Part shown: positions 47,785 through 57,166 of the stretch, piece after piece
How the letters are laid out: each line of letters starts with the position of its first letter
Position numbering within the stretch: the first letter of the stretch is position 1
Assembly: GCF_900100315.1 (NCBI RefSeq)
Contig: NZ_FNFF01000013.1
Location: 164,875-228,874 of the forward strand
Length of the DNA: 64,000 nucleotides
Direction: 5' to 3'
From: Streptomyces indicus
Lineage (GTDB): Bacteria > Actinomycetota > Actinomycetes > Streptomycetales > Streptomycetaceae
Notes under the pieces: model-generated
Seen by the model: only the letters and a program-made list of their open reading frames with translations
What the model was told of the DNA's origin: nothing
Database searches by the model: none
Translations under genes and position numbers: made by a program

Positions 47785-48727
47785 GCTCCCCGCGCAGGAA
47801 TCCTTCGATGTCCTCGACGGCTCCCGTGAAGTACCCCTCGTAATTGCGCCGTGTGACGTAGCCGAGGTGGGGCAGTCCGAGGAAGTTGGGGGCGGTGCGC
47901 AGCGGGTGGGCGGCCGGCAGGGGTTCGGTGTCGAAGACATCGGATCCCGCACCCGCGATCCAGCCTTCGTGCAGCGCCTGTACGAGGGCCTCCTGGTCGA
48001 CGATCGCCGCGCGCGAGGTGTTGACCAGGAAGGCCGTGGGCCGCATCCGCTTCAGCTCGTCCACGCCCACAAGGCCGCGGGTCCGCTCGCTCAACTGGAC
48101 GTGCACCGACACGAAATCGCTGCTCTCCAGGAGTTCCTCCAGCGAGCCCGCCCGGGTGACGCCCACCTCGTCCGTCCGCTGCACCGTGAGGTTCTGGCTC
48201 CAGGCCGCCACGTCCATCCCGAAGGCCTGGCCCACCCGCGCCACCTTGGCGCCGATCTTCCCGAGTCCGATCAGTCCGAGCCGTCGCCCGTGCAGATCCG
48301 CGCCGAGCGTCGACTGCCACGGGCCGCCGGTCCGCAGTGCGTCCGCCTCCACCACGACGGAACGGGCGAGTCCGAGCAGCAGGGCCCAGGTCAGCTCGGC
48401 CGGCGGCTCGGAGTTGCTGGGCGTGCCGCAGACCGTGACGCCGTGGCGGGCCGCGGCCGCCAGGTCGATCGAGGCGTTGCGCATCCCGGAGGTGATCAGC
48501 AGGCGCAGCGCGGGCAGCCGCTCGAAGAGCCCGGCGGGGAACGGCGTGCGCTCGCGCATCGCCACCACGATCTCGCAGTCCCCGATCTCCGCGGCCACCG
48601 CGTCGGGCCCGTCCAGATGGCTCCGTACGAACCGCACGTCCACCCGGTCGGCCAGGCGCGACCAGTCGGCGAGCGATTCCGCCACACCCTGGTAGTCGTC
48701 GAGCACCGCACATCGCACCCTGGTCAT
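47765..48727 (-). CDS. D-2-hydroxyacid dehydrogenase family protein
   Basis: NAD-dependent dehydrogenase of 320 aa. The Rossmann motif is GLIGLGKIGAKVARVGQ; catalytic Arg is in NTSRAAIVD, Glu in SDVFDTEPLP and His in LPHLGYVTR. The overall order matches phosphoglycerate-dehydrogenase-like enzymes acting on small 2-hydroxyacids. ATG 48727 follows AGGGG at about 6 nt. It is divergent from the gltD-like gene. Confidence 0.9.
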   Translation of the reverse strand: MTRVRCAVLDDYQGVAESLADWSRLADRVDVRFVRSHLDGPDAVAAEIGDCEIVVAMRERTPFPAGLFERLPALRLLITSGMRNASIDLAAAARHGVTVCGTPSNSEPPAELTWALLLGLARSVVVEADALRTGGPWQSTLGADLHGRRLGLIGLGKIGAKVARVGQAFGMDVAAWSQNLTVQRTDEVGVTRAGSLEELLESSDFVSVHVQLSERTRGLVGVDELKRMRPTAFLVNTSRAAIVDQEALVQALHEGWIAGAGSDVFDTEPLPAAHPLRTAPNFLGLPHLGYVTRRNYEGYFTGAVEDIEGFLRGEPVRVLG

Positions 48728-48960
48728 GGCCACCCCTGTCCGTTCCGCTTCGGTCTGCCCCGACACCGTACAAACGCGGGTGCGCGGCCGGGCCCGAGAC
48801 CCCCGTGCCGTGGATGGTGCCGAGGCCGATGACCCGACGTATCGTGACGAAAGAAGCGCTCCGGACCCACCGCCAGGCGCCGCAGGACGAGAGAACGACA
48901 GACGTCAGGGCGCCTCAAGACCACGCAACACACTGCAGGACGCCGCAAGGGAGACCGGCC

Positions 48961-50448
48961 ATGGGCGATCCCAAGGGCTTTCTCACCGCCGGACGCGAGG
49001 ACTGGCCGCGCCGCCCCGTGGCGGAGCGGGTGCGGGACTGGCAGGAGGTGTACGTCCCGGGCGCGCTGCTCCCGATCATCTCCCGACAGGCCGACCGCTG
49101 CATGGACTGCGGGGTGCCGTTCTGCCATCAGGCCTGCCCCCTCGGCAATCTGATCCCCGAGTGGAACGACCTGGTGGCCCGCGCGGACTGGTGGACGGCC
49201 GCGGACCGGTTGCACGCGACGAACAACTTCCCGGAGTTCACGGGACGGTTGTGCCCCGCGCCCTGCGAGGCCGGGTGTGTGCTCGCGATCAACCAGCCCG
49301 CCGTGACCATCAAGAACGTCGAGGTCGCGATCGCGGACCGGATCTGGGCCGAGGGCTGGGCAGTTCCGCAGCCGCCGGACCGCCTGTCCGGCAAGACCGT
49401 GGCGGTGGTCGGCTCGGGCCCCACGGGCCTCGCGGCCGCCCAGCAGTTGACGCGCGCGGGCCATACGGTCGTCGTGTACGAGAAGGACGACCGGATCGGC
49501 GGCCTGCTGCGGTACGGCATCCCCGAGTTCAAGATGGGGAAGGTCCATCTGGAGCGGCGGCTCGGCCAGATGGAGGCAGAGGGCACGAGGTTCCGCACGT
49601 CGGTGACCGTGGGCCGCGACCTGACGGCGGAGGAGCTGCGCCGGCGCTACGACGCGGTCCTCGTCGCGACCGGGGCCACCGCCTGGCGTGAACTCCCGCT
49701 GCCGGGGCGCGAGTTGCAGGGCATCCACCAGGCCATGGAATATCTGCCGCTGGCCAACAAGGTGTGCGAGGGCGATCTGCCCGCCAACCCGCTCACCGCC
49801 GAGGGCCGGCACGTGGTCATCATCGGCGGCGGCGACACCGGAGCGGACTGTCTGGGCACGGCGGTGCGCGAGGGCGCGGCCTCCGTCACGCAGCTGGACA
49901 TCTACCCGCAGCCCTCCCCCGAGCGCGACGAGACGGCCGACCCCTGGCCCGTCTACCCCAAGGTCTACCGGCTCTCGGCCGCCCACGAGGAGGCCCGCGA
50001 CCTGGAGACCGCGCCCCTCGCGGACGCCGACGCGCGCCTGTTCAGGGCCTCGACCCTGCGCTTCACGGGCGATGAACAGGGCCGTGTACGGGAGCTGCAC
50101 CTCGTCGAGGTCGACACGGAACGCCGGCCGCAGCGGGGCAGCGAGCGCGTCCTGCCGGCGGACCTGGTGCTGCTGGCGCTGGGCTTCTCCGGTCCGGACC
50201 GTTCGGACGGGCTCGTCGAGGGCCTCGGCCTGGAACTGGACGGGCGCGGAGTGCTCGCCCGGGACGCCGGGTTCGCGACCAGGGTGCCGGGGGTGTTCGC
50301 GGCGGGCGACGCGGCACGGGGACAGTCGCTGATCGTGTGGGCGATCGCAGAGGGCCGCGCGGCCGCGGCGGCGATCGACCGGCACCTCACCGGCGGCACG
50401 ACCCTGCCGTCCCCGATCCGCCCGACGGACCGCCCCCTGACCGCCTAG
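48961..50448 (+). CDS. gltD: Glutamate synthase small-subunit-like flavoprotein
   Basis: NADPH-dependent FAD/Fe-S oxidoreductase of 495 aa. N-terminal cysteine clusters CMDCGVPFCHQACPLG and CPAPCEAGC hold the [4Fe-4S] centres. The FAD site is VVGSGPTGLAAAQQL, the NADPH site IIGGGDTGADCLGTA, and the C-terminal GDAARGQSLIVWAIAEGR closes the fold. The glutamine-binding large subunit (gltB) is not adjacent, so it may supply electrons to a subunit encoded elsewhere or serve another reductase. AAGGGAGA lies 6 nt before ATG 48961. Confidence 0.9.
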   Translation: MGDPKGFLTAGREDWPRRPVAERVRDWQEVYVPGALLPIISRQADRCMDCGVPFCHQACPLGNLIPEWNDLVARADWWTAADRLHATNNFPEFTGRLCPAPCEAGCVLAINQPAVTIKNVEVAIADRIWAEGWAVPQPPDRLSGKTVAVVGSGPTGLAAAQQLTRAGHTVVVYEKDDRIGGLLRYGIPEFKMGKVHLERRLGQMEAEGTRFRTSVTVGRDLTAEELRRRYDAVLVATGATAWRELPLPGRELQGIHQAMEYLPLANKVCEGDLPANPLTAEGRHVVIIGGGDTGADCLGTAVREGAASVTQLDIYPQPSPERDETADPWPVYPKVYRLSAAHEEARDLETAPLADADARLFRASTLRFTGDEQGRVRELHLVEVDTERRPQRGSERVLPADLVLLALGFSGPDRSDGLVEGLGLELDGRGVLARDAGFATRVPGVFAAGDAARGQSLIVWAIAEGRAAAAAIDRHLTGGTTLPSPIRPTDRPLTA

Positions 50449-50590
50449 CCGACCGGCACGCACCGCTGACCACCCGGCCAACCGGCACACACCTAAGCCC
50501 CAGCGATACGGCACACCCCCGAGCGCCCAGCCAACCGACACCCACCCGAGCCCCCAGCCATACGGCACGCACGCGAACGCACCGCCTAGT
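50439..50590. repeat. ~27-bp degenerate repeats after the gltD-like gene
   Basis: About five units of (C)CCAACCGGCACNCACC type, beginning at the stop codon. The 270-bp gap to the next gene holds nothing else recognisable. Confidence 0.6.
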
Positions 50591-50718
50591 CATCCAGCTC
50601 CCAAAAGCCCGCATCCGCCCCACCCGTACCGGGCGCAAACTGCTGCGCCCCGCCTCTGGACCTCTGCCGCGGGACCCGCCACCGTGGGGCCTCCGCTCTC
50701 GCAGCCACAGGGGGTCCC

Positions 50719-51735
50719 ATGAGCGGCAAACGCACTACGAGTTGGGCCGTCGCCGCCACGGTGCTCGGGCTGCTCGCCGTCGCCGTGCTCGGCTGGCGGC
50801 TGCTCGTCGCCTCGGACCCGTCGGGGGCCGCCGCGACGCCCGCGGCGCCTGCCGCCCGTACGCCGGAAGGGAAAGCCGTGCCCGGGGACGGAGGTGCGCC
50901 CGGCGAGACACCCAGCGGCAGCACGGCCGACGCCTCCACCGGCGGCGACCCCGGAACCGATCAGGCCGAGCAGCCCGCACCCCAGGGCGACCCCGTCCCC
51001 GCCCTCTACCTCGGCGACTCCATCGCCATGGAGAACCAGATCGTCCTCGCCGGACTGCTCGAGAAGACGGCCACGCTCCGCAACGCCCCGTACTCGGGCA
51101 CCACGGTCTGTGACTATCTGGAGCGGGGCAAGGACCGTTCCCTGGTCCCGCCGCAGCACAAGGCGGCCGCGCTGGTGCGCGAGGTGCGGCCGGAGGTCGT
51201 GGTGCTGCAGTTCTGGGGCAACGCCTGGGGCTACACCCCTTGCATGGGCAGCATCGTGCAGGGCTCCGAGCCCTACTACGAGCGGTACGTGGCCGACGTC
51301 CGCGCCCTGACCGCCGAGATCGAGCGGGCGGCGGCCGAGGCGGGCATCGCGCGGCCGCGGCTCGTGTGGGTGCTGCAAGGGCCCGATCCGATGGCACCGG
51401 ACCGGATCCGCCGCGTGAACGGCATCTACGAGAAGCAGGCGCGGGCGGCCGGCGACCTGACCGCCGACGCGGGGGCCGCCGTGAGCCGGCCCGGCGACCG
51501 CTACACGCACGTGGAGCGGCTGCCGTGCACGGCGTACGAACGCGCGCACCCGGAGTACTGCACGGACGGTACGAGCACGCGTCTGCACCGGTCCGACGAC
51601 TATCTGCACTTCTGTCTGGCGCCGACGACGAAGACGCCGAAACCGTGCGCCAAGCGGTCGCCGGGGGTGCTGCGCTACAGCCGCGCGATCGCCGATGCGG
51701 TCACGGGGCATGTGCGCAGCACCCGAGGCACCTGA
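50719..51735 (+). CDS. SGNH/GDSL-fold hydrolase, membrane anchored
   Basis: Protein of 338 aa. A single N-terminal transmembrane helix (WAVAATVLGLLAVAVLGW) and a ~75-residue Pro/Gly/Thr linker precede an extracellular SGNH domain. Block I is ALYLGDSIAMENQ with nucleophile Ser; an Asn-bearing block is LQFWGNAWGY; the terminal Asp-His pair is in SDDYLHFC. Six Cys may form disulfides. It resembles the acyl-ester-acting SGNH domains of surface-sugar acyltransferases; the substrate is unknown. Confidence 0.85.
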   Translation: MSGKRTTSWAVAATVLGLLAVAVLGWRLLVASDPSGAAATPAAPAARTPEGKAVPGDGGAPGETPSGSTADASTGGDPGTDQAEQPAPQGDPVPALYLGDSIAMENQIVLAGLLEKTATLRNAPYSGTTVCDYLERGKDRSLVPPQHKAAALVREVRPEVVVLQFWGNAWGYTPCMGSIVQGSEPYYERYVADVRALTAEIERAAAEAGIARPRLVWVLQGPDPMAPDRIRRVNGIYEKQARAAGDLTADAGAAVSRPGDRYTHVERLPCTAYERAHPEYCTDGTSTRLHRSDDYLHFCLAPTTKTPKPCAKRSPGVLRYSRAIADAVTGHVRSTRGT

Positions 51736-51754
51736 CGCGGAGCGTCCGGGTTGC

Positions 51755-52576
51755 TTACGGCTTGCGCGCGACCGCGGCGTATCCCGGGATCGGCTCGTCG
51801 CCGGCGACCGGCACCGGCTCGCCGAGCTCCGGGTGCCACTCGGCGGTCAGCGAGACGCCGGGCTCGACGAACTCCAGACCGTGGAAGAAGCGCGTGAAGG
51901 CCTCGCGCGAGCGCAGCGCGAGGACGAGGCCACGCGCCTTGTACAGCTCCAGGGCCTCGTCCGCGCCGCCGGGGTTGAAGTCGCCGGTGGTCTGCGACAG
52001 GACGACGTAGCTGCCGGGCGCGAGCCGTTCCACGAGCGTGTCCACCAGCTCGTACGCGCCGTCCTCGTCGGAGACGAAGTGCAGCAGCGCCAGCAGCGAG
52101 AGCGCGACGGGCTTGTCGAAGTCCAGGAACTTCGCGGCGTGTTCGAGGATCACCTCGGGGTTGCGGGCGTCGGCCTGGATGTACTCGGTGAGGCCCTCGG
52201 GCGTGGAGCGCAGCAGGGCCTCGGCGTGGGCGAGCACGATCGGGTCGTTGTCGCAGTAGACCACGCGGGACTCGGGCGCGACCTGCTGTGCGATCTGGTG
52301 CAGGTTGGGCTCGGTCGGGATGCCGGTGCCGATGTCGAGGTACTGGTGTATCCCGCGCGCGGCCAGCCAGCGGATCACGCGCTGCATGAAGGCGCGGTTG
52401 ACCCGGGCGAACTCCCGGGCGCGCGGGTCGATCGTGAGCAGCTGCTCGGCCATCTGCTCGTCGACCGGGTAGTTGTCCTTGCCGCCCAGGAACCAGTCGT
52501 ACATGCGGGCCGGGTGCGGCTTGCTGGTGTCGATCTGCACAGCGGCCCGCTGGTCCGCCGCCTCTTGCCCGCTCAT
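51755..52576 (-). CDS. SAM-dependent methyltransferase (Methyltransf_19 / DUF574)
   Basis: Cytosolic protein of 273 aa of the actinobacteria-specific family: IDTSKPHPARMYDWFLGGKDN-like start, YLDIGTGIPTEPNLHQIAQ SAM motif and VVYCDNDPIVLAHA. Streptomyces carry many copies, usually beside XRE/DUF397 regulators, as here. The substrate is unknown. ATG 52576 has GGAG at 6 nt. Confidence 0.9.
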   Translation of the reverse strand: MSGQEAADQRAAVQIDTSKPHPARMYDWFLGGKDNYPVDEQMAEQLLTIDPRAREFARVNRAFMQRVIRWLAARGIHQYLDIGTGIPTEPNLHQIAQQVAPESRVVYCDNDPIVLAHAEALLRSTPEGLTEYIQADARNPEVILEHAAKFLDFDKPVALSLLALLHFVSDEDGAYELVDTLVERLAPGSYVVLSQTTGDFNPGGADEALELYKARGLVLALRSREAFTRFFHGLEFVEPGVSLTAEWHPELGEPVPVAGDEPIPGYAAVARKP

Positions 52577-52655
52577 AAGACGCTCCAAGTCCCGTGGTGG
52601 ATGAGAGAGTTGAGCCCCGTGGTGCATGTGGTGCACGCGTTGCGCTTATCAGTGA

Positions 52656-52976
52656 TCATGACAGCAGAAAGTCCGCCTGTCCCGCCTTCGCACCCTCGAT
52701 GAACGCGTGGATCTCGCCCAGGGTGTAGATCAGCGCGGGACCGTCGGGATCGGCCGACTGCCGTACCGCTATGCGCCCGTCGGCGAGCTTCATCGCCTCG
52801 ACGCAGTTGCCCCCGTTGCCCCCGCTCCAGGGCTTGAGCCAGCCCTCGGAGCCCAGTTCGTGCGCGGGCATTCCGTTGTAGATCGGATCGCTGTACATCG
52901 GATCGCCCTTCTTGCCGGTCCTCGTACTCGTACTGGTGGAATCCATCCGGCCCCCGTTCGCGGACAGTTGATCCAT
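52656..52976 (-). CDS. DUF397-domain protein
   Basis: Protein of 106 aa: a polar N-terminal extension, then the DUF397 domain (SEGWLKPWSGGNGGNCVEAMKL, VRQSADPDGPALIYT). DUF397 proteins are paired with XRE/DUF5753 regulators in Streptomyces and behave as antitoxin-like or regulatory partners (BldB/WhiJ-type systems). Its ATG overlaps the regulator's stop as TGATG, indicating coupling; AAGGAG precedes it at 5 nt. Confidence 0.92.
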   Translation of the reverse strand: MDQLSANGGRMDSTSTSTRTGKKGDPMYSDPIYNGMPAHELGSEGWLKPWSGGNGGNCVEAMKLADGRIAVRQSADPDGPALIYTLGEIHAFIEGAKAGQADFLLS

Positions 52977-53836
52977 CAGAGCTCCTTGCGGAGAGACTTG
53001 AGAATCTCCTTCGTACGGTGTGCCGACGCGGCCTGCGCGGCCATCCGGTCCATGGCTTCGAGGTAGGTGACGACCTCGGCACGGCGGTCCAGATAGACGG
53101 CACCGGTCAGATACTCGGCGTAGACCATGTCCTGCAGTTCGGGCACCGCGAACCGGAACAGCACGAAGGGCCCGTAGGTCCCGGGGTGGTGTCCCGCGGA
53201 GAACTCCGCGATCTGCAGCGTGACATTGGGCAGCTTGGTGGCGGCGATGAGCCGGTCGAGCTGTCCGCGCATCACGTCGGGCGTGCCCACGGTGCGGCGC
53301 AGGACGGTCTCGTCCATGATCACCCACAGCTTGGGCGCGTCCTCGCGCTCGAGCAGCTCCTGGCGCTGCATCCGCAGGGCCACGTGCCGCTCGATGTCCT
53401 CGTCGCCCATCGTGCCGATGGAGCCGGCCCGCAGCACCGCGCGGGCGTAGTCCTCGGTCTGTAGCAGACCGGGCACGAAGTGCGGTTCGTACGACCGGAG
53501 AAGGCTGGCCGCCCCCTCCAGACTCACGTACATCGAGAACCAGTTGGGCAGGATGTCGTGGTAACGCTGCCACCAGCCCGGCTTGTTGGCCTCCTCCGCC
53601 AGCTCGATGAAGGACTCGGTCTCCTCCTCGTCGGCCCCGTACGCCTTCAACAGGAGTTGTACGTAAGGGATCTTGAAGGCGACCTCGGCCATCTCCATGC
53701 GGCGTACCGTCGCGGGCGCGACGCGCAGCACCCGGGCGGCCTCCTCACGCTTGAGCCCGGCGCTTTCGCGCAGCTCCTGGAGGCGTTTGCCCAGGACGAC
53801 CTGGCCCACGGTGGGAGCGGACCGCGGTTCGCTCAC
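52976..53836 (-). CDS. XRE-family regulator with DUF5753 domain
   Basis: Transcription factor of 286 aa. The N-terminal helix-turn-helix is LGKRLQELRESAGLKREEAARVL...ATVRRME. The C-terminal DUF5753 begins WWQRYHDILPNWFSMYVSLE and includes YEPHFVPGLLQTEDYARAVL. It is of the WhiJ-like class. Start GTG 53836 has GAGG at 5 nt. Together with DUF397 downstream and a divergent ATP-binding protein, it forms the standard Streptomyces conservon-like module. The dyad at 53943-53965 lies about 107 bp upstream. Confidence 0.92.
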   Translation of the reverse strand: MSEPRSAPTVGQVVLGKRLQELRESAGLKREEAARVLRVAPATVRRMEMAEVAFKIPYVQLLLKAYGADEEETESFIELAEEANKPGWWQRYHDILPNWFSMYVSLEGAASLLRSYEPHFVPGLLQTEDYARAVLRAGSIGTMGDEDIERHVALRMQRQELLEREDAPKLWVIMDETVLRRTVGTPDVMRGQLDRLIAATKLPNVTLQIAEFSAGHHPGTYGPFVLFRFAVPELQDMVYAEYLTGAVYLDRRAEVVTYLEAMDRMAAQAASAHRTKEILKSLRKEL

Positions 53837-53942
53837 GTCTACCTCGCTCGGGTCGCTCTGTATCGCGGGAACTTCACTCGTTACACACACGATGCCCGCG
53901 ACCGGTGCGAGCAGTGTGCCATGGCCTTCCAAGGTGTAACAC

Positions 53943-53965
53943 AGCACTCTGCAATTTTCAGAGTG
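53943..53965. promoter_or_regulatory. Inverted repeat GCACTCTG-N7-CAGAGTGC, candidate operator
   Basis: Perfect 8-bp arms separated by an AT-rich CAATTTT in the divergent region between the XRE regulator and the ATP-binding protein gene. This is an unusual AT-rich pocket. It may be an XRE binding site. Confidence 0.55.
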
Positions 53966-54099
53966 CGTCTTGCCAAGTGTTCCCGACGGGGCGATAGTGG
54001 CATGCGTGACCCCTACCCCACGCTCTCCAGCGCGCCCCCAGCCTCCGACCGGGGGGTGCCAGAGCATGGGAGACCCCACTGCCCCGTTAGGAACCGGCC

Positions 54100-54546
54100 G
54101 TGGCCATCGGTAACGCAGCAGCACAACCGGATCTCGGCCGACGCTGCCGCTTCGAGCTCCCCGCAGGCGTCGAGGCCGTGCCGCGCGCCCGCCGGATGAC
54201 GCGCGAGCGCCTGCGGGGCTGGGCGGTCTGCGACGAGACCCGCGATCTCGCGGCCCTCGTCGTCTCCGAACTCGTCACCAACGCCGTGGTGCACACCGCG
54301 AGTCGGCTCATCGTGTGCGAACTGCACGACGACCACGCGGCCGATGTGGTGCGCATAGCGGTCACCGACGAGGGCTGCGGCCCCGACGGTCCGGCCCCGC
54401 ACCCCGCCCGCGACGCCGGTGAGGACCACGGCCGCGGACTGCTCCTGGTGCAGGCCATGTGCCGTTCCTGGGGCGCCCAGGAGGCCGGTCTCGGGCTCGA
54501 GGTCTGGGCCCATCTGCCCCGTACTGCCGTTCCCGAGGTGGGCTGA
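54100..54546 (+). CDS. ATP-binding (RsbW-like HATPase_c) protein
   Basis: Serine-kinase-type anti-sigma-factor fold of 148 aa: N-box ALVVSELVTNAVVH, G1 DEGCGP, G2 HGRGLLLVQAMC. Streptomyces has dozens of these, often beside XRE/DUF397 pairs, where they may phosphorylate or bind the partner. Start GTG 54100 follows AGGA. The next gene begins 2 bp after its stop. Confidence 0.92.
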   Translation: MAIGNAAAQPDLGRRCRFELPAGVEAVPRARRMTRERLRGWAVCDETRDLAALVVSELVTNAVVHTASRLIVCELHDDHAADVVRIAVTDEGCGPDGPAPHPARDAGEDHGRGLLLVQAMCRSWGAQEAGLGLEVWAHLPRTAVPEVG

Positions 54547-54548
54547 GC

Positions 54549-54953
54549 ATGCGCGCGATGACTCTCGACAAACTCACCGCTCTCGCCCGCAGGCTCAGCG
54601 ATGTGCCGCTGCCACTGCCCGACGGGATGCGCACCCAGCTCGGCTGCGACGCGGTGGGCATGCCCGCGGAGCTCGGCCGGCAGGCCATGACCCGTATGTC
54701 GCGGGTCGGTTGTGTGTACGCCACCGGGGACCGCTGGTGGTGGATCGTGCCCTCGCACTCGGAGCAGTCCCTGGACTGGCCCGAGCCGGTGCAGTACGCG
54801 CCCCGCGCCCTGGTGCCGCCGTCGGCGAGCGGGGCCCGGCTCATCCACCACCCGGGCCGCGACGCCCCGTACACCCCGCCGATCCCGCTGTATCTGACGC
54901 TGTGCCGGATCACCAGGACGGTGCCGGTGTGGATGCGGCCGGCGGAGGCGTAG
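54549..54953 (+). CDS. Conserved hypothetical protein, coupled to the ATP-binding gene
   Basis: Protein of 134 aa with no signal peptide or membrane helix. It has a Trp-rich centre (GDRWWWIVPSHSEQSLDWP) and is Pro-rich afterwards. It starts 2 bp after the preceding stop, so it is probably co-translated and part of the same regulatory module. I do not recognise a domain. Confidence 0.75.
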   Translation: MRAMTLDKLTALARRLSDVPLPLPDGMRTQLGCDAVGMPAELGRQAMTRMSRVGCVYATGDRWWWIVPSHSEQSLDWPEPVQYAPRALVPPSASGARLIHHPGRDAPYTPPIPLYLTLCRITRTVPVWMRPAEA

Positions 54954-55070
54954 CCGACTCCTGGGCGGCGCGATCCGCCGTTCCCGCGGCGCGCACCCCG
55001 GCCGGTTCGCGCCCTGCCCAATTCGCCCGTGCCGGGCCATAGTTGACCTCCATCCCGAACGGAGGTCTCA

Positions 55071-57122
55071 GTGAGACTTGGCTGGGGGGCCAGGAACACA
55101 CATTCAGGAAAGGGCGCGGACACCGCGCGTAAGGCGTCCTCCGGGGACGCCACCACGGATCCGGAGCGGCCCGCCGCGGAATCCGGGCAGCAGACGCCGG
55201 ACGCAGAGCAGCGCACCACGGACTCCGAGCAGCTCCTCTTCGGCGGCCCGCTGCGGTACGACACCGGCTGGGCCCAGCACGAAGAAGCCGTACTCCAGCT
55301 GGACTTCATCGCGCTCCTGCGGCGCTTCCCGGCACTCATCGCCGCGAGTCTGCGGCTCGCCTGGGGCGCCGACCGGCAGGCCGCCCGCATCGTGGTCGGC
55401 GCCGAACTGGGCCGGGGCATCGCCCAGGCGGTCAGCCTGCTCGCCGTCAACAGCGTGCTCACCCGCCTGATGACCTCGGCACCGATCGAGCAGCGGCTGT
55501 CCGCCGCCGCGCCCGCGCTGGTGACGGTGGCCTGCGTGCTGTTCGTGTCGGCGCTGCTGCGCGCGGCGTCCACGTACGCGACCGGGCGGCTGGAGCCGAA
55601 GGTCGAACGCGTCGCCACCGAGCAGTACTTGGAGCGCGCCGCGTCCGTGGAGCTGGCGGCGATCGAGGACGACGCCTTCCACAAGCTGCTCGACACCGCG
55701 CAGTACGGTGCGGCCTCGGCCCGCCGGATGGTCTCGCTCGCCACGCGCGTGGTGAACGCGGCCATCTCGCTGATCGCGGCGGCCGGCGTGCTCACCGTGC
55801 TGCACCCGCTGCTGCTGCCGCTCCTGGTCACGATGACGCTGCCGAGCGCGTGGGCGGCCCTGACCAACGCGCGTCGGCGCTACCGCTCCTTCCACGCGTG
55901 GGTGCAGCACGCGCGGGCGGGACGGCTGCTCAGTTCGCTGCTCACCGAGACGCGGGCGGCGCCCGAGATCCGGGTGCACGGCGTCGGACCCTTCCTGCTC
56001 AGGCACTTTCGCGCCATGTCCCAGTCCGCCGAAGTCGAACAGACCAGGCTCGCGCGCCTCGCGGCCCGCACCAGCCTGGTCGCGGCCGCCTGGACCGGGA
56101 TCGCGACGGCCGCCACGTACACGACGCTCGGCGCGCTGCTGCTGACGGGTGCGATGTCCCTGGCCGTCGCGGGGACGGCGGTGATCGCGATACGGACCGG
56201 GTCGGCCAGCCTCAACACGCTGGTCCTCGAGGTCAGCGAACTGCACGAGAACGCGCTGTTCGTGGGCGATCTGGAGCGGATGCACGCGGAGGCCGCGACG
56301 CGCACCGTGCCGGTGGGCGGCACCCAACTGCCCGTGGATACACGGGAGATACGCTTCGAGAAGGTGACCTTCCGCTACCCGGGCAGCGACCGCAAGCGCC
56401 CCGCGCTCGACGACGTGTCGCTCGCCCTGCCCACCGGAAAGATCATCGCGCTCGTCGGCGAGAACGGCTCCGGCAAGACCACCCTCGTCAAACTGCTCGC
56501 CGGGCTCTACGCCCCGCAGCAGGGCGCCGTCCTGTGGGACGGCGTGGACGCGGCGGGCGCGGACCGGGCGCAGCTCGCGGAGCGGATCGCGATGGTGGCG
56601 CAGGACTTCAAGCGCTGGCCGTTCACCGCGAAGGTCAACATCGCCATCGGCCGGGCCTCCGCCGCGATGACCGAGGAGCGGCTCACGCGGTCCGTGGCCG
56701 ACGCGGGCGCCGAGGACGTGGTGACGGATCTGCCGCGCGGCCTGGAGACCCTCCTGGTCCGGGCGTTCACCGGCGGCCACGAGCTGTCCGGCGGCCAGTG
56801 GCAGCGGCTCGGGATCGCGCGGGCCGCCTACCGGCGGGGCTCGATCCTCATCGTGGACGAGCCCACGGCCGCTCTGGACGCGCGGGCCGAGCTCGAAGTC
56901 TTCGACCGGATCCGGGCGTTGGCGGGCACGGGCCAGACGGTCATCCTCATCACGCACCGGCTCGCGTCGGTGCGGCACGCGGATCTGGTCCACGTACTGG
57001 AGGCGGGACGGCTCGTGGAGTCGGGGACGCCGCAGGAGCTCCTCGACCGGGGCGGGGTGTACGCGGAGCTGTACTCGCTGCAGGCGCGGCAGTTCGCGGA
57101 CGGGGTCGTGCCGGGGTCCTGA
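55071..57122 (+). CDS. ABC exporter half-transporter (fused TMD-NBD)
   Basis: Membrane protein of 683 aa. The hydrophilic N-terminus of ~60 residues is Glu/Thr-rich, then about six helices, then the nucleotide-binding domain: GENGSGKTTLVKLLAG, Q-loop in AQDFKRWPF, signature ELSGGQWQRLGIARA, Walker B ILIVDEPTAALDA and H-loop THRLASV. The signature reads SGGQW rather than SGGQR/Q. It works as a homodimer or with a partner; the substrate is unknown. GTG 55071 has GGAGG at 5 nt. Confidence 0.9.
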   Translation: MRLGWGARNTHSGKGADTARKASSGDATTDPERPAAESGQQTPDAEQRTTDSEQLLFGGPLRYDTGWAQHEEAVLQLDFIALLRRFPALIAASLRLAWGADRQAARIVVGAELGRGIAQAVSLLAVNSVLTRLMTSAPIEQRLSAAAPALVTVACVLFVSALLRAASTYATGRLEPKVERVATEQYLERAASVELAAIEDDAFHKLLDTAQYGAASARRMVSLATRVVNAAISLIAAAGVLTVLHPLLLPLLVTMTLPSAWAALTNARRRYRSFHAWVQHARAGRLLSSLLTETRAAPEIRVHGVGPFLLRHFRAMSQSAEVEQTRLARLAARTSLVAAAWTGIATAATYTTLGALLLTGAMSLAVAGTAVIAIRTGSASLNTLVLEVSELHENALFVGDLERMHAEAATRTVPVGGTQLPVDTREIRFEKVTFRYPGSDRKRPALDDVSLALPTGKIIALVGENGSGKTTLVKLLAGLYAPQQGAVLWDGVDAAGADRAQLAERIAMVAQDFKRWPFTAKVNIAIGRASAAMTEERLTRSVADAGAEDVVTDLPRGLETLLVRAFTGGHELSGGQWQRLGIARAAYRRGSILIVDEPTAALDARAELEVFDRIRALAGTGQTVILITHRLASVRHADLVHVLEAGRLVESGTPQELLDRGGVYAELYSLQARQFADGVVPGS

Positions 57123-57166
57123 GCGGGTCCCCGGGACGCAGGCGTGCGGGGCTCGCGGAGCGGCGC

